A DNA stretch of 64,000 bases, from assembly GCA_013388755.1 (NCBI GenBank), contig JACAEQ010000027.1:49785-113784 (forward strand), read 5' to 3'. Of this stretch, positions 1-8,725 are shown in pieces; the stretch's first letter is position 1, and the number at the start of each line of letters is the position of its first letter. The stretch comes from Chloroflexota bacterium (lineage in GTDB: Bacteria > Chloroflexota > Chloroflexia > Chloroflexales > Roseiflexaceae). A model generated the notes under the pieces. That model ran no database searches. It saw only the letters and a list, made by a program, of their open reading frames with translations, and was not told the origin of the DNA. Made by a program: the position numbers and the translations under genes.

Positions 1-477
1 GTGTTGCGTGTCAAGGGTCCGGTGCGCCCGCTTCGACGTATCCTGCTCGCCAGTGGCGGCGACCGGCACACGTTCACCACTGCTGAGCGCGCCATTCAAC
101 TTGCTGCTCCGCTTGGCGCGTCAATCACCGTCCTGCATGTCGTTTCGCAGCAGCCGATCGTGTTTGATCCCCGGGCGCTGCCGGCTGCTGATGAAGCTAC
201 GTTTCTGGCCGGCGACTTACCTGAGGCTGCCATCCTGCGCCAGGCAGCGGAATGGCTGCATGCGCGCGGCATTCCTGTCGCTGTACGGGTACGTTTCGGG
301 ATGGTGGTGGACGAAGTACTGGCGGAACTGGCCGCTGGCGACTACGATCTGCTTGCCGTGGGGACGCATCATCTTGAAGGACCGCTCGATCGTATGCTTA
401 TCGAGGATCTGACCGGCGACCTGCTCGATCTCTGCCCACGTTCGATCCTCGTCGCCCGGCATACGCCGGGTGACTGA
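1..477 (+). CDS. UspA-like protein, possibly 5' truncated by the window edge
   Basis: The 158-residue product has the alternating beta-alpha pattern of the universal stress protein fold. Hydrophobic strands are visible at residues 12-18 (RRILLAS), 41-47 (ITVLHVV), 115-120 (DLLAVG) and near the C terminus (SILVARH). The G-x2-G-x9-G-S/T nucleotide loop of ATP-binding Usps is absent; the equivalent stretch reads THHLEGPLDRM, so ATP binding is not expected. The first base of the window is its GTG codon, so the true start could lie upstream. It ends 32 bp before the MetF-like gene on the same strand, which suggests co-transcription. Its precise function is unknown. Confidence 0.7.
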   Translation: MLRVKGPVRPLRRILLASGGDRHTFTTAERAIQLAAPLGASITVLHVVSQQPIVFDPRALPAADEATFLAGDLPEAAILRQAAEWLHARGIPVAVRVRFGMVVDEVLAELAAGDYDLLAVGTHHLEGPLDRMLIEDLTGDLLDLCPRSILVARHTPGD

Positions 478-508
478 ACCAGCCCTTGTGTATGGTGGCC
501 TGCTTTCT

Positions 509-1426
509 ATGACAAGCTATAGCGAGTTTCAGCGCCGGTTACAGGCCGGCCAGATCGTCGTGACCGGCGAGATTGCGCCGCCGCGCGGCGCGGCGCGCGC
601 GGCGCTTGAGCGGCTGGCGCTCGGTCTGCGCGACTCAGTTGACGCGATCAATCTGACTGACAACCAGCGTGGCCTTGGCCGGATGTCGGCGCTTGGCGCG
701 GGGATCATCCTGCGCCAGCTCGGTTGTGAGCCGGTGGTGCAGATGACCTGCCAGCATCGTAATCGTATTGCGCTCCAGTCGGACGTCCTGAGCGGCGCGG
801 CATGCGGTATCACCAACTTCCTGGCGATGACCGGTGACCATCCGCGGATCGGCGACCATCCGGATGCGAAGAATGTGCTCGATCTGAACTCGTTTCAGTT
901 GATCAAAACGCTGCGCACCATGCGTGACGAGGCGAAGTTCCAGTCCGGCGTGGCATTGACCGAAGCGCCGCGTTTCTTTCTTGGGGCGGTTGCCAACCCG
1001 AACATTGAGCGTGTGGCGCGGCTGGAACGCAAGATTCAGTTTGGCGCCGAATTCATTCAGACGCAGATCCTGTTCGATCTCGACCGTTTTCGCCAGTGGA
1101 TGGCCGATGCACGCGCCGCTGGATTGCACCAGCAAGCCTATATTCTTGCCGGTATCATGGTGGTCCGGTCGGCACAGTCGGCGCGGTTCCTGCGCGATCA
1201 CCTGCCTGGCTCGCGGGTGCCGGAGTGGGTGATCGACCGTATGGATCGCACCGCGCAACCTGAAATGGAGGGCATTGCGATTGCCGCGGAGTTGATCGGC
1301 GAGTTGCTGGCCATTGATGGGGTGCGTGGCGTGCATATCATGTCGGTTGGATGGACGAAAGCCATACCGCAGGTGGTGGCGCGCGCCGGGTTGCTGCCGC
1401 GACCGCCTGCCCCCCCGCTGCCATGA
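509..1426 (+). CDS. Methylenetetrahydrofolate reductase-like protein
   Basis: This 305-residue TIM-barrel protein belongs to the MetF/MTHFR family, which reduces 5,10-methylene-THF to 5-methyl-THF with a bound flavin. TGEIAPPRG near the N terminus corresponds to the family motif carrying the catalytic Glu. FLAMTGDHP near residue 105 matches the conserved FLALRGDPP-like strand. The ATG at 509 is preferred (GGTGG about 10 nt upstream); a GTG at 470 would add 13 residues and overlap the previous stop. Its stop overlaps the start of the aspartate kinase (ATGA at 1423), indicating translational coupling. Together the two could feed methyl groups and the aspartate-family skeleton into methionine synthesis, but that is inference. 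Confidence 0.85.
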   Translation: MTSYSEFQRRLQAGQIVVTGEIAPPRGAARAALERLALGLRDSVDAINLTDNQRGLGRMSALGAGIILRQLGCEPVVQMTCQHRNRIALQSDVLSGAACGITNFLAMTGDHPRIGDHPDAKNVLDLNSFQLIKTLRTMRDEAKFQSGVALTEAPRFFLGAVANPNIERVARLERKIQFGAEFIQTQILFDLDRFRQWMADARAAGLHQQAYILAGIMVVRSAQSARFLRDHLPGSRVPEWVIDRMDRTAQPEMEGIAIAAELIGELLAIDGVRGVHIMSVGWTKAIPQVVARAGLLPRPPAPPLP

Positions 1427-2832
1427 TCGTCATGAAGTTTGGCGCGGCGGCGGTCAGCGATGCCGGCCGCGTGCGTGATCTGGTGCAGGTCGTTCGCGAC
1501 GCCGTAGATGGCGGCGAGGCGGTTGTCGTTGTGTGCGCGGCAATCGCCGATGTGACCAACCTGCTGATCGGCGCCGCGCGCGCCGCGGCGCGTGGCAGCC
1601 TCACCGTCGCGCAACAGGCGCGCCGCGAGTTATGGCTGCGCCATCGCGTCATCGCCGAACGTCTGGTCACTGACGACTGGGAACGTGAGACACTGTACCA
1701 TGCATGGGCCAATCTGCTGAAGTCATTCGACCGGATCATTCGCGCGGTAGCGACACTGGGCGAACACTCGCCGCGCAGTAGTGATGCGGTCGCTGCGCTT
1801 GGGGAACGGTTCGTCGGATTGTTGCTGGCCGTGGCGCTGCGACGCGCCAGTGTGGCGGCGCAATTGATCGACGGCCAGGAACTTATCATCACCAATGAGC
1901 ATTTCGGCAACGCCTTGCCGTTACCCGACGAGACCGCCGCCCGCGCCCGCGCCCGCTTGCTGCCGCTGGTTCAGGCACGCATCGTTCCTGTGGTGACCGG
2001 GTACACCGGCGCAACGCGTCAGAACCTGACAACGACGCTTGGCCGCGGCGGTGGCGATTACTCAGCAACCCTGATTGCAGCAGCGCTTGATGCCGACGAA
2101 GTCGTGCTCTGGACCGACGTGGCGGGGATTCTGACCGCCGATCCAAAGATTGTGCCTGGAGCGCGAACGTTACCGACGTTATCCTACGCCGAGGCAGCAG
2201 AAATCGCCACGATCGGCGCAGAAGTATTGCACCCGCGTACCCTGACGCCGCTGGCCCATCGGAACATCCCGTTGCACATCCGCAGCATGGCGCGCCCTGA
2301 CCTTCCCGGGACGCGCGTTGTGGCCACGCCGGACCCGACCGCCAGCATGGCGCGCGCAATCATCTCGGCGCCGGCTATCAGCCTGATTGAGATCAGCGTC
2401 AGCCCCCTGGCGAATGGTGGGCTGGGCTGGGCGCCGGAACTCGCCGTGCGTGTGCTGTCGGAATTGACGACTGCCGGCGTGGAGGTACTGACCTTTGCCC
2501 AGAGTTTCAGTGAGCGGAGCCTGCTGCTGGCGGTGCGCTCAACCGACGCTGAATATGCCTACGAACGGATCGAGGCCAGTTTGATGATGGAACGCGAGAG
2601 TGGCGCGCTCCGCGCCATCAACCAGCAGGCGCCCGCAGCGCTCGTCGCAGTGATGAGCGCACCGGGCGGGGCGCGCCTGGCGCCTCGCGCGCTGGCAGCA
2701 CTGGTGCGCGCCCAGGCGACCATTCTCGCCATGGTGCATGGCAACGCCTCAAATCACCTGTCGTTCATCATGCGAGAAGAAGACATGGGCGCTGCCATAC
2801 GCGCGTTGCATCGTGAGTTATTGGAGGAGTGA
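1423..2832 (+). CDS. Aspartate kinase (ThrA-like kinase domain plus ACT region)
   Basis: The 469-residue product resembles aspartate kinase, which phosphorylates aspartate to start lysine, threonine and methionine synthesis. The start at 1423 overlaps the MetF-like stop (ATGA) and gives the expected MIVMKFG N terminus; a frame open to 1351 would add 24 unlikely residues. TTTLGRGGGDYSAT (around residue 205), WTDVAGILTADP and GAEVLHPRTLTP match the ThrA/MetL-type kinase domain, and the last ~150 residues look like paired ACT domains. Oddity: the first loop reads KFGAAAVS where the family has KFGGTSV, losing the Thr and Ser that contact substrate. It ends 4 bp from the convergent lipoprotein gene. 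Confidence 0.85.
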   Translation: MIVMKFGAAAVSDAGRVRDLVQVVRDAVDGGEAVVVVCAAIADVTNLLIGAARAAARGSLTVAQQARRELWLRHRVIAERLVTDDWERETLYHAWANLLKSFDRIIRAVATLGEHSPRSSDAVAALGERFVGLLLAVALRRASVAAQLIDGQELIITNEHFGNALPLPDETAARARARLLPLVQARIVPVVTGYTGATRQNLTTTLGRGGGDYSATLIAAALDADEVVLWTDVAGILTADPKIVPGARTLPTLSYAEAAEIATIGAEVLHPRTLTPLAHRNIPLHIRSMARPDLPGTRVVATPDPTASMARAIISAPAISLIEISVSPLANGGLGWAPELAVRVLSELTTAGVEVLTFAQSFSERSLLLAVRSTDAEYAYERIEASLMMERESGALRAINQQAPAALVAVMSAPGGARLAPRALAALVRAQATILAMVHGNASNHLSFIMREEDMGAAIRALHRELLEE

Positions 2833-2836
2833 CCGG

Positions 2837-3505
2837 TTATTTACCGCCGCTGATCAGTTCGTATGCGCCGAGGCTGCGATTCCAGCGCACACCCGCCGCC
2901 TGGGTGTATGGCTCTCCGCTGCTGTTGATCGGCAGCACCGCTACCGTTGCCGGCTGGGCCGTGCCAATCAGTAGCATGAGTGCGACCGGGTTGTACGTCG
3001 CGTTGCTCGAAGGCGGGAAGCTGACGGCCAGTTGCTTCCCAAACATAATCCCTGCCAGGTTCATCATCACCAGCATCTGCGGCCGCCCGGTTGTGTCGGC
3101 CTGTACAATCACCGCCTCGCTGGCCGCGCCGATGTATGCCGCATATTCCGGGCGCTTGAAAGTCGCACCGGGTGTGATCGTCGCCGGCTTGTATGCCACG
3201 ACGTCGGCGCGGCCATCGGCGTTCAAATCTCCACGGTACGCGACCGTCCACTCAGGTCCGACAAGTGACTCGGTTCCGGGCGGGGCGATCGGCGTCGCTG
3301 TGGCTGGTGCGATTGTGGGTGGAGCAACGGTAGCCGGTATGGCAGTCGCAGGCGCCGGGTATGCGGTAACAATTGCTTCGGACATGATCGACGATTCGCT
3401 GGTGGGTGTTGGCCGTGTGGCAGATCGGTTCGTGCAGGCACTGAGCGCCAGGCCCGCAAGCAGCGCGAGTGCAAATGCGCCTGTGATCCAGGCTTTCGGT
3501 ACCAT
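2837..3505 (-). CDS. Predicted lipoprotein of unknown function
   Basis: This is a 222-residue protein with a bacterial lipoprotein signal: a positively charged start, a hydrophobic core (GAFALALLAGLAL) and the lipobox LSAC. A Ser/Thr/Pro/Ala-rich linker follows, of the kind that tethers an exported domain to the membrane. The phrase DLNADGRADVV near the middle resembles one FG-GAP/VCBS calcium-loop repeat, but only one is clear. The start at 3505 is chosen because GGAGG sits 5 nt upstream; an in-frame ATG at 3517 lies within that SD region. No enzymatic motif is visible. Confidence 0.75.
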   Translation of the reverse strand: MVPKAWITGAFALALLAGLALSACTNRSATRPTPTSESSIMSEAIVTAYPAPATAIPATVAPPTIAPATATPIAPPGTESLVGPEWTVAYRGDLNADGRADVVAYKPATITPGATFKRPEYAAYIGAASEAVIVQADTTGRPQMLVMMNLAGIMFGKQLAVSFPPSSNATYNPVALMLLIGTAQPATVAVLPINSSGEPYTQAAGVRWNRSLGAYELISGGK

Positions 3506-3694
3506 GAAGACCTCCACTGTGCTGAAGGATCACGCACTGTCAAGAGTTTAGCACAACCATGATCGTTCGTCTAGCGTGAGTTTGCGGATTGCCCGGGAAC
3601 AAATGCAATACGAGTTGTATGATCGGAGACGAAGCAATCTCCTCTGAGTATTCATTATCCCCTACGTGCGCGCCGCCACGCCGTTCCCGTGTGG

Positions 3695-3738
3695 TATACT
3701 GTATGGTGGTGCGGCGTTGTCCGCACCACCCTGTTTTA
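3695..3738 (+). promoter_or_regulatory. -10-like box followed by terminator-like hairpin
   Basis: TATACT (3695-3700) is followed 4 nt later by a perfect 10-bp inverted repeat, GGTGGTGCGG (3705-3714) and CCGCACCACC (3721-3730), with a 6-nt loop. A CTGTTTTATG tract comes directly after it. A hairpin plus T-run is the form of an intrinsic terminator. Here it would sit at the very start of a transcript from the -10 box. The nearest -35 is not recognisable, so the promoter half is weak. Confidence 0.4.
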
Positions 3739-3742
3739 TGTA

Positions 3743-3894
3743 CCTGTCCGAAAACCAGACGGTCAATGTCATTGCGAGCGCGAGCGAAGCAATCTCCTCT
3801 CGCGCCGGTCGATTGCTTCGGCCACGTTTCGCTCGCTGCACGCTGTCGCTGGCGCTCCTCGCAATGACCGCATGCCCATGGGTTTTCGGATAGG
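3743..3894. repeat. Family A interspersed palindromic repeat (MITE-like), full copy
   Basis: This 152-bp element begins CCTGTCCGAAAACC and ends GGTTTTCGGATAGG, so its 14-bp termini are inverted repeats matching at 13 positions. Inside, TGTCATTGCGAG followed by GAAGCAATC is mirrored by GATTGCTTC and later CTCGCAATGAC, making the whole element palindromic. It has no coding capacity. Related copies occur at 28038, 36475, 37163 and 63868. Confidence 0.8.
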
Positions 3895-3918
3895 CTCGAT
3901 GTATGCAGATGATGAGCA

Positions 3919-5433
3919 ATGGAATATCAGCCTGATCTGAAACGTATGACCGGCGCGGGCGGCGAGATTGCCGTCGTTGCGCCGGGCAGCGTCGCCGCCG
4001 ATCTTGGATTGCGCCCGGGTGATGTGGTTGTGGCCGTTGGCGAGCAACGTCTGCGCGATGTGATTGATTACCGTTTTGCGATCGCTGATGAGCGCATCGA
4101 ACTCCGTGTGCGCCGCGGTGATGACGAAACGATCTATGAGATCGAAAAGGATGCCGACGATGACCTGGGGATCGAGTTCGTCGAGCCATTATTCGACCGG
4201 CTGCGCACGTGCAACAATAAGTGTCCGTTCTGCTTTCTGACGCAAATGCCCCGCGGGTTGCGCCGCTCGTTGTATCTCAAGGATGACGATTATCGCCTCG
4301 GTTTTTTGTACGGCAACTTCGTCACATTCACCAACCTGACGGAAGACGACTGGCATCGGATTGAAGAGCAACGTCTCAGCCCGCAATACATCTCGGTGCA
4401 CGCGACCGACCGTGCGTTGCGCGCGGTGTTGCTTGGTAAACCGGATGTGCCGGATGTCATCGCACAGATTGAGCGCCTGGGCCGGATGGGTGTCACGGTG
4501 CATGCGCAGGTGGTTGCGCTCCCGGAGTTGAATGATGGCGCCGCATTGCACCAGAGCATTCGTGACCTTGCCGCGCTGTATCCGGTCGTGCAGACGATCG
4601 CCGTCGTGCCGGTCGGCCTGACGAAGTACCGTTTTGACGGCAAGCGGCCCCAGAGTATCAAAGCGGCGATCCAGATCCACGAGACGCCGGAGTGGATTGA
4701 TGCGACCTGGGAGCGCCAGCCGCTCTGGGAAGAGGCGCTCCGGAATGGTACGCCGGAGCGCGCGCTGGCGGAGGAACTGGGCCACTGCGCGCGCCAGATC
4801 GTCGCGGCTGATGTGCCGATGCGCTGCTATCGGCCCGACGAGGCACCACGCATCATTGATCTGGTTGAAGCGTACCAGGTGGAGTTCCGCCACCGCTATG
4901 GCGTGGCGCTGGTCCATGCTTCCGACGAGTTCTACCTGCTCTGTGGCCGTGCGCTGCCCCCTGCCGCCGAATATGATGGCATGCCGCAGTACTCGAATGG
5001 CATCGGCATGACACGCGACTTTCTTGACGGGTGGGCGAAGGCGCAGCGACGGTTACCGGCGCGCCTGGCGCGCCCCGCCGAACTGGCGCTTGTCTGTGGC
5101 ACGTTAATCGCCCCTACCCTGCAGCGCGTCGTTGACCGGCTCAATCGTGTCGCTGGCCTGCAGGCGCGTCTGCTGCCGGTGGTTAACCGCTTCTTCGGTG
5201 AGACGGTGACCGTCTCTGGATTATTGATGGGCCAGGATGTCGCGCCGGTCATTCGCGACTCCGGCGCGCGGCGCGTGTTGTTGCCGCGCGTGATGTTCGA
5301 TCACCGCGGAGAGCGCACGATCGACGAGTACACCATGGAGCGCATCGGTGCCGAAAGCGGGGCAGCTGTCGCCGTTGCTGGCGAGCCGGATGAGATCGTC
5401 CGCTATGTGAGGGCGTTAAGCGTGGAACGTTGA
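3919..5433 (+). CDS. PDZ-radical SAM DUF512 family protein
   Basis: This 504-residue protein has an N-terminal PDZ-like domain (GSVAADLGLRPGDVVVAV, residues ~20-60). A compact radical-SAM cluster motif CNNKCPFCF follows (about residues 97-105), then the DUF512 C-terminal region. Members bind a 4Fe-4S cluster through the CxxxCxxC cysteines, all present here. The reaction is not established. In Firmicutes, DUF512 genes commonly sit beside der, and here der is the second gene downstream. The ATG at 3919 has no strong SD; an in-frame ATG at 3946 is an alternative. The stop overlaps a TTG of the next frame, so the two genes are almost certainly co-transcribed. Confidence 0.88.
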   Translation: MEYQPDLKRMTGAGGEIAVVAPGSVAADLGLRPGDVVVAVGEQRLRDVIDYRFAIADERIELRVRRGDDETIYEIEKDADDDLGIEFVEPLFDRLRTCNNKCPFCFLTQMPRGLRRSLYLKDDDYRLGFLYGNFVTFTNLTEDDWHRIEEQRLSPQYISVHATDRALRAVLLGKPDVPDVIAQIERLGRMGVTVHAQVVALPELNDGAALHQSIRDLAALYPVVQTIAVVPVGLTKYRFDGKRPQSIKAAIQIHETPEWIDATWERQPLWEEALRNGTPERALAEELGHCARQIVAADVPMRCYRPDEAPRIIDLVEAYQVEFRHRYGVALVHASDEFYLLCGRALPPAAEYDGMPQYSNGIGMTRDFLDGWAKAQRRLPARLARPAELALVCGTLIAPTLQRVVDRLNRVAGLQARLLPVVNRFFGETVTVSGLLMGQDVAPVIRDSGARRVLLPRVMFDHRGERTIDEYTMERIGAESGAAVAVAGEPDEIVRYVRALSVER

Positions 5434-5453
5434 GCGTGAAACGAGGTGCACCC

Positions 5454-7163
5454 GTGAGCCGTGAGTTGAACGCCCAGCGAATCTTGAGCGTCGTTCAGCG
5501 TGCGACGCAGATCGCCGCTCGATCGGAACTCGCAACGTTGCTCGAGCAAACACTCGATCTGTTTGTGGAGGAAGCCGGCGCCGAGGCGGGGACCCTCTAC
5601 CTGTACGATTCCGAGCATGACGAACTGGTGTTCCATGTCGTCAAAGGCGATCCGGAGAGCCAGCGCCTGCTCGGCATGCGAATCTCGGCCGGGCGTGGCG
5701 TCGCTGGCGCTGCATTACGCGCCCGTGAACCGCTCTTCGTGCCGGATGTCGCTCGCGATCCGCGCTGGGATCGCAGCACCGGCGAACTGGCCGGGATGGA
5801 ATTACGGACCATGTATTGCCTGCCGCTGATCCTCGAGGATCGCCCGGTTGGCGTCGTCCAGGTCTTTAATCTGCCGTCCACAGCGGTGGATGGCGCCGAT
5901 GAACTTGCTCTATTGCGCATTCTCGGCAATGTGATGGTCAGCGTGATTGACAAGGCGCGCCTGCTCGACGAAGCGCGCCGCCGTGAATTGCGCCAGCGCG
6001 CTCTGGCGGATATCGCGGCGCGTCTGACAACGACGCTCGATCGCCAGCAATTACTGACGTTGATCATGGACTATGCGCGTGAGTTGCTCGACTGTGAGGC
6101 GACTTCGGTGTGGGAAATCGACGACGAGGATGAAACGATGCCGGTGTTGCGTTCACACGTCGCTACCGGTGAGCGCGGTGAACAGGTCGCGGGGGTGACG
6201 GTGCCGCTCGGCCAGGGGATCATTGGGCACGTGGTTGCAACCGGTGGCATTATCCGGGTTGATGATGTCACCAGAGATGTACGCCATTATCAGGGCGTCG
6301 ATCAGATGAGCGGCTTTGTGACCCGCTCAATCCTGTGCGTCCCGTTACATGCGCCGAAAATCGAGCTTGGCGCCGAACGCGGCCGCGTGGAAGCGCGCAT
6401 TATTGGCGGTGCGCAGGCGCTCAATAAAATCGGGGGGCCGTTCACCGACGACGATGTTGACCTGTTCGAGTCATTCGCCAACCTTGCGGCAACCGTGTTG
6501 CAGCTCTCGCGGTTGTATGCCGACACGCAGGATCTGATGCTCGGCATGATCAAGGCGCTGGTCGAGGCGATTGATGCGCGCGATCGCAACAACCAGCATC
6601 ACTCACGCCGCGTCTCCGACTTCTCGGTGGCGATTGCCGAGGAGCTTGGTCTCTCTGATGAGCAGGTGTACCATGTCCGCATCGGCAGCCTGCTGCACGA
6701 TATCGGCAAAATTGGTGTGCCCGACGCGATTCTTGACAAACCTGGCCGCCTGACCGACGAAGAACTGATCGAAATGCGCAGCCACACGACCAGAGGGTAT
6801 GACATCATGAGCCAGGCTGAACTCAAACGCCTGTTGCGCGTCGAGTTGCCCGCCCTGGTACAGCATCATGAGCGGCTCGACGGCAATGGCTATCCGTACC
6901 GCATCTCTGGCGACGAGATGGTGTGGATCTCGCGGATCGTGGCCGTGGCCGATGTGTTCGATGCCCTCACCAGCGCCCGGCCGTATAAGGCGCCCTGGAG
7001 CGCCGAAACAGCAATCAGTTACCTGAGCGAGCGGAAGGGAACCGAGTTTGACCCGGCGTGCGTTGATGCACTCGCCCGGGCGCGCGCCAGGGGCCATCCC
7101 TATGTGAAGACGCAGGGTGAACGTGCGGGTGCGCGCGGCGCTGGCGCTTTGCCTTCTGCGTAG
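5454..7163 (+). CDS. GAF-GAF-HD-GYP protein (predicted c-di-GMP phosphodiesterase)
   Basis: This 569-residue protein has two GAF sensory domains (about 22-160 and 190-345) and a C-terminal HD-GYP domain (about 370-545). The metal and catalytic signatures HDIGKIGVPDAIL (about residue 415) and HHERLDGNGYP (about 471) are intact, so cyclic-di-GMP hydrolysis is predicted; the last motif matches the HD-GYP consensus HHExxDGxGYP. No membrane segment is evident, so it is probably cytosolic. GTG at 5454 is chosen because GAGGTG lies 5 nt upstream; an earlier TTG at 5430 overlaps the previous stop. It lies between the DUF512 gene and der on one strand. Confidence 0.88.
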   Translation: MSRELNAQRILSVVQRATQIAARSELATLLEQTLDLFVEEAGAEAGTLYLYDSEHDELVFHVVKGDPESQRLLGMRISAGRGVAGAALRAREPLFVPDVARDPRWDRSTGELAGMELRTMYCLPLILEDRPVGVVQVFNLPSTAVDGADELALLRILGNVMVSVIDKARLLDEARRRELRQRALADIAARLTTTLDRQQLLTLIMDYARELLDCEATSVWEIDDEDETMPVLRSHVATGERGEQVAGVTVPLGQGIIGHVVATGGIIRVDDVTRDVRHYQGVDQMSGFVTRSILCVPLHAPKIELGAERGRVEARIIGGAQALNKIGGPFTDDDVDLFESFANLAATVLQLSRLYADTQDLMLGMIKALVEAIDARDRNNQHHSRRVSDFSVAIAEELGLSDEQVYHVRIGSLLHDIGKIGVPDAILDKPGRLTDEELIEMRSHTTRGYDIMSQAELKRLLRVELPALVQHHERLDGNGYPYRISGDEMVWISRIVAVADVFDALTSARPYKAPWSAETAISYLSERKGTEFDPACVDALARARARGHPYVKTQGERAGARGAGALPSA

Positions 7164-7195
7164 AGGCGGCCTGTGCGCTGCCAGACGAGATAACC

Positions 7196-8683
7196 ATGAA
7201 ACCGATTGTCGCTCTGGTTGGCCGGCCGAATGTCGGCAAATCAACACTCTTTAATCGCCTGATCGGTGAACGCCGGGCCATCGTCGAGGATTTGCCGGGA
7301 ACCACGCGTGACCGCCTCTATGGTGACTCTGACTGGAATGGCCGGGTCTTTACCGTGGTGGATACCGCCGGCCTGCTGCTCGAAGAGGATGACCTGACGC
7401 CCGGCACACCACAGCTTGAGATTGCACGCCGGGTGCGTGAACAGGCGGAGGTGGCGATTGCCGAAGCTGACGCGATTATTTTCATCGTTGATACGCGTGA
7501 AGGCCTGACCGCCGCCGACGCCGCTGTGGCGGACGTACTCCGTCGCACCGACAAGCCGGTGGTGCTGGCCGCCAACAAGGCCGACAATCGCGAGCGGGCG
7601 CTTGACGCGGTCGAGTTCTATGCGCTGAATCTCGGTGAGCCGATCCCGATGAGCGCCTATCATGGCATTGGTGTCGGCGACGTACTCGACCGCGTCGTCG
7701 AGGCGTTGCCGGTTGTTGCCGAGGAAGAAGGCGAAGCGGCGGTCAAAATCTCTATCGTGGGCCGCCCGAACGTCGGCAAGTCGTCGCTGCTCAATCGCCT
7801 GCTCGGCCAGGAACGCAGCGTTGTCAGCGAGGTGCCCGGCACGACACGCGACAGTATTGATACGCTTATCGAGGTAGCCGGCGTGCAGGCGCTGTTGATC
7901 GATACCGCCGGTGTGCGCCGCCGGGGCAAGATCGAGCGCGGGATCGAGCGCTATAGCGTCATGCGGTCGCTGCGCGCCATCGAGCGCTCCGACGTTGCGC
8001 TGCTCCTTATTGATGCCAGCGAGGGTGTGACCGCGCAGGATACGCATGTGGCGGGAATGATCCTCGAATCGCTCAAAGGCGTGGCGATCCTGGTCAACAA
8101 ATGGGACCTGGTGGCTAAGGACAATGACACATTCAATGCCTTCAGCCGCCATGTGCGTGATGCGTTCAAGTTTATCCCGTACGCGCCGTTGTTGTTCATT
8201 TCGGCAAAGACTGGCCAGCGCGTCGACCGTGTGTTGCCGCTGGCGCTGGAGATTGCCCAGGAGCGCCAGCGCCGCGTCCCGACATCGGAACTGAATGCGT
8301 TGCTGCGCCGCGCCGTGTATGAACACCCGCCGACCGCCATTCATAAAGGAGCGCACCTGCGGCTCTACTATGCCACGCAGCCGCAGACGGCACCCCCCGT
8401 GTTCCTGTTCTTCGCCAATAATGCCGAGCAGGTGCACTGGGGCTATGCGCGCTACCTGGAAAACCGCATCCGTGAGCGCTACGGCTTCACCGGTACCCCT
8501 ATCAAGGTCGTGTTTCGCAGCCGTCGTGAGAAGCGGGATGAACGTGGTGCCGCGAAGGTGGGGCGGGCAGATGCGCGGAAGGGCGGGCAGGAACGTGTGA
8601 CCGTGCCTGACGAAGAGCGCGTCGAGATCTGGACCGGTGATGATTTCGATGCTGAGGCCGATGTCTACTGGACGGACGAGTAA
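7196..8683 (+). CDS. der: Ribosome-assembly GTPase Der (EngA)
   Basis: The 495-residue product carries the two tandem GTPase domains unique to Der. Walker A motifs GRPNVGKST (residues 9-17) and GRPNVGKSS (about 189-197) are each followed by switch G3 motifs (DTAG) and NKAD/NKWD specificity motifs. A C-terminal KH-like domain follows (about 370-450). A charged tail is rich in Arg/Lys then Asp/Glu. Der acts in late 50S subunit assembly and is normally essential. It lies 32 bp after the HD-GYP gene and probably belongs to the same transcript. Confidence 0.97.
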   Translation: MKPIVALVGRPNVGKSTLFNRLIGERRAIVEDLPGTTRDRLYGDSDWNGRVFTVVDTAGLLLEEDDLTPGTPQLEIARRVREQAEVAIAEADAIIFIVDTREGLTAADAAVADVLRRTDKPVVLAANKADNRERALDAVEFYALNLGEPIPMSAYHGIGVGDVLDRVVEALPVVAEEEGEAAVKISIVGRPNVGKSSLLNRLLGQERSVVSEVPGTTRDSIDTLIEVAGVQALLIDTAGVRRRGKIERGIERYSVMRSLRAIERSDVALLLIDASEGVTAQDTHVAGMILESLKGVAILVNKWDLVAKDNDTFNAFSRHVRDAFKFIPYAPLLFISAKTGQRVDRVLPLALEIAQERQRRVPTSELNALLRRAVYEHPPTAIHKGAHLRLYYATQPQTAPPVFLFFANNAEQVHWGYARYLENRIRERYGFTGTPIKVVFRSRREKRDERGAAKVGRADARKGGQERVTVPDEERVEIWTGDDFDAEADVYWTDE

Positions 8684-8725
8684 TGCGAGATGGCAATCTG
8701 GTAGAACGCGAGGTATGGCGCAGGA

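Larger units (their letters stand above)
3506..3918. other. Intergenic region with hairpin and repeat-family A element
   Basis: This 413-bp gap lies between the divergently oriented lipoprotein and DUF512 genes. It holds a TATACT box with an adjacent 10-bp hairpin (3695-3730) and a complete family A element (3743-3894). The small open frames inside it follow the repeat and show no protein-like features. No tRNA is visible. Confidence 0.7.

Noticed and set aside
3743..3894. Small genes within the family A repeat
   Set aside because: The open frames follow the palindrome, occur in several frames at once, and lack SD sequences.
7241..8437. Minus-strand open frame of 398 codons opposite der
   Set aside because: Composition is typical of antisense to a GTPase gene and no domain is visible.
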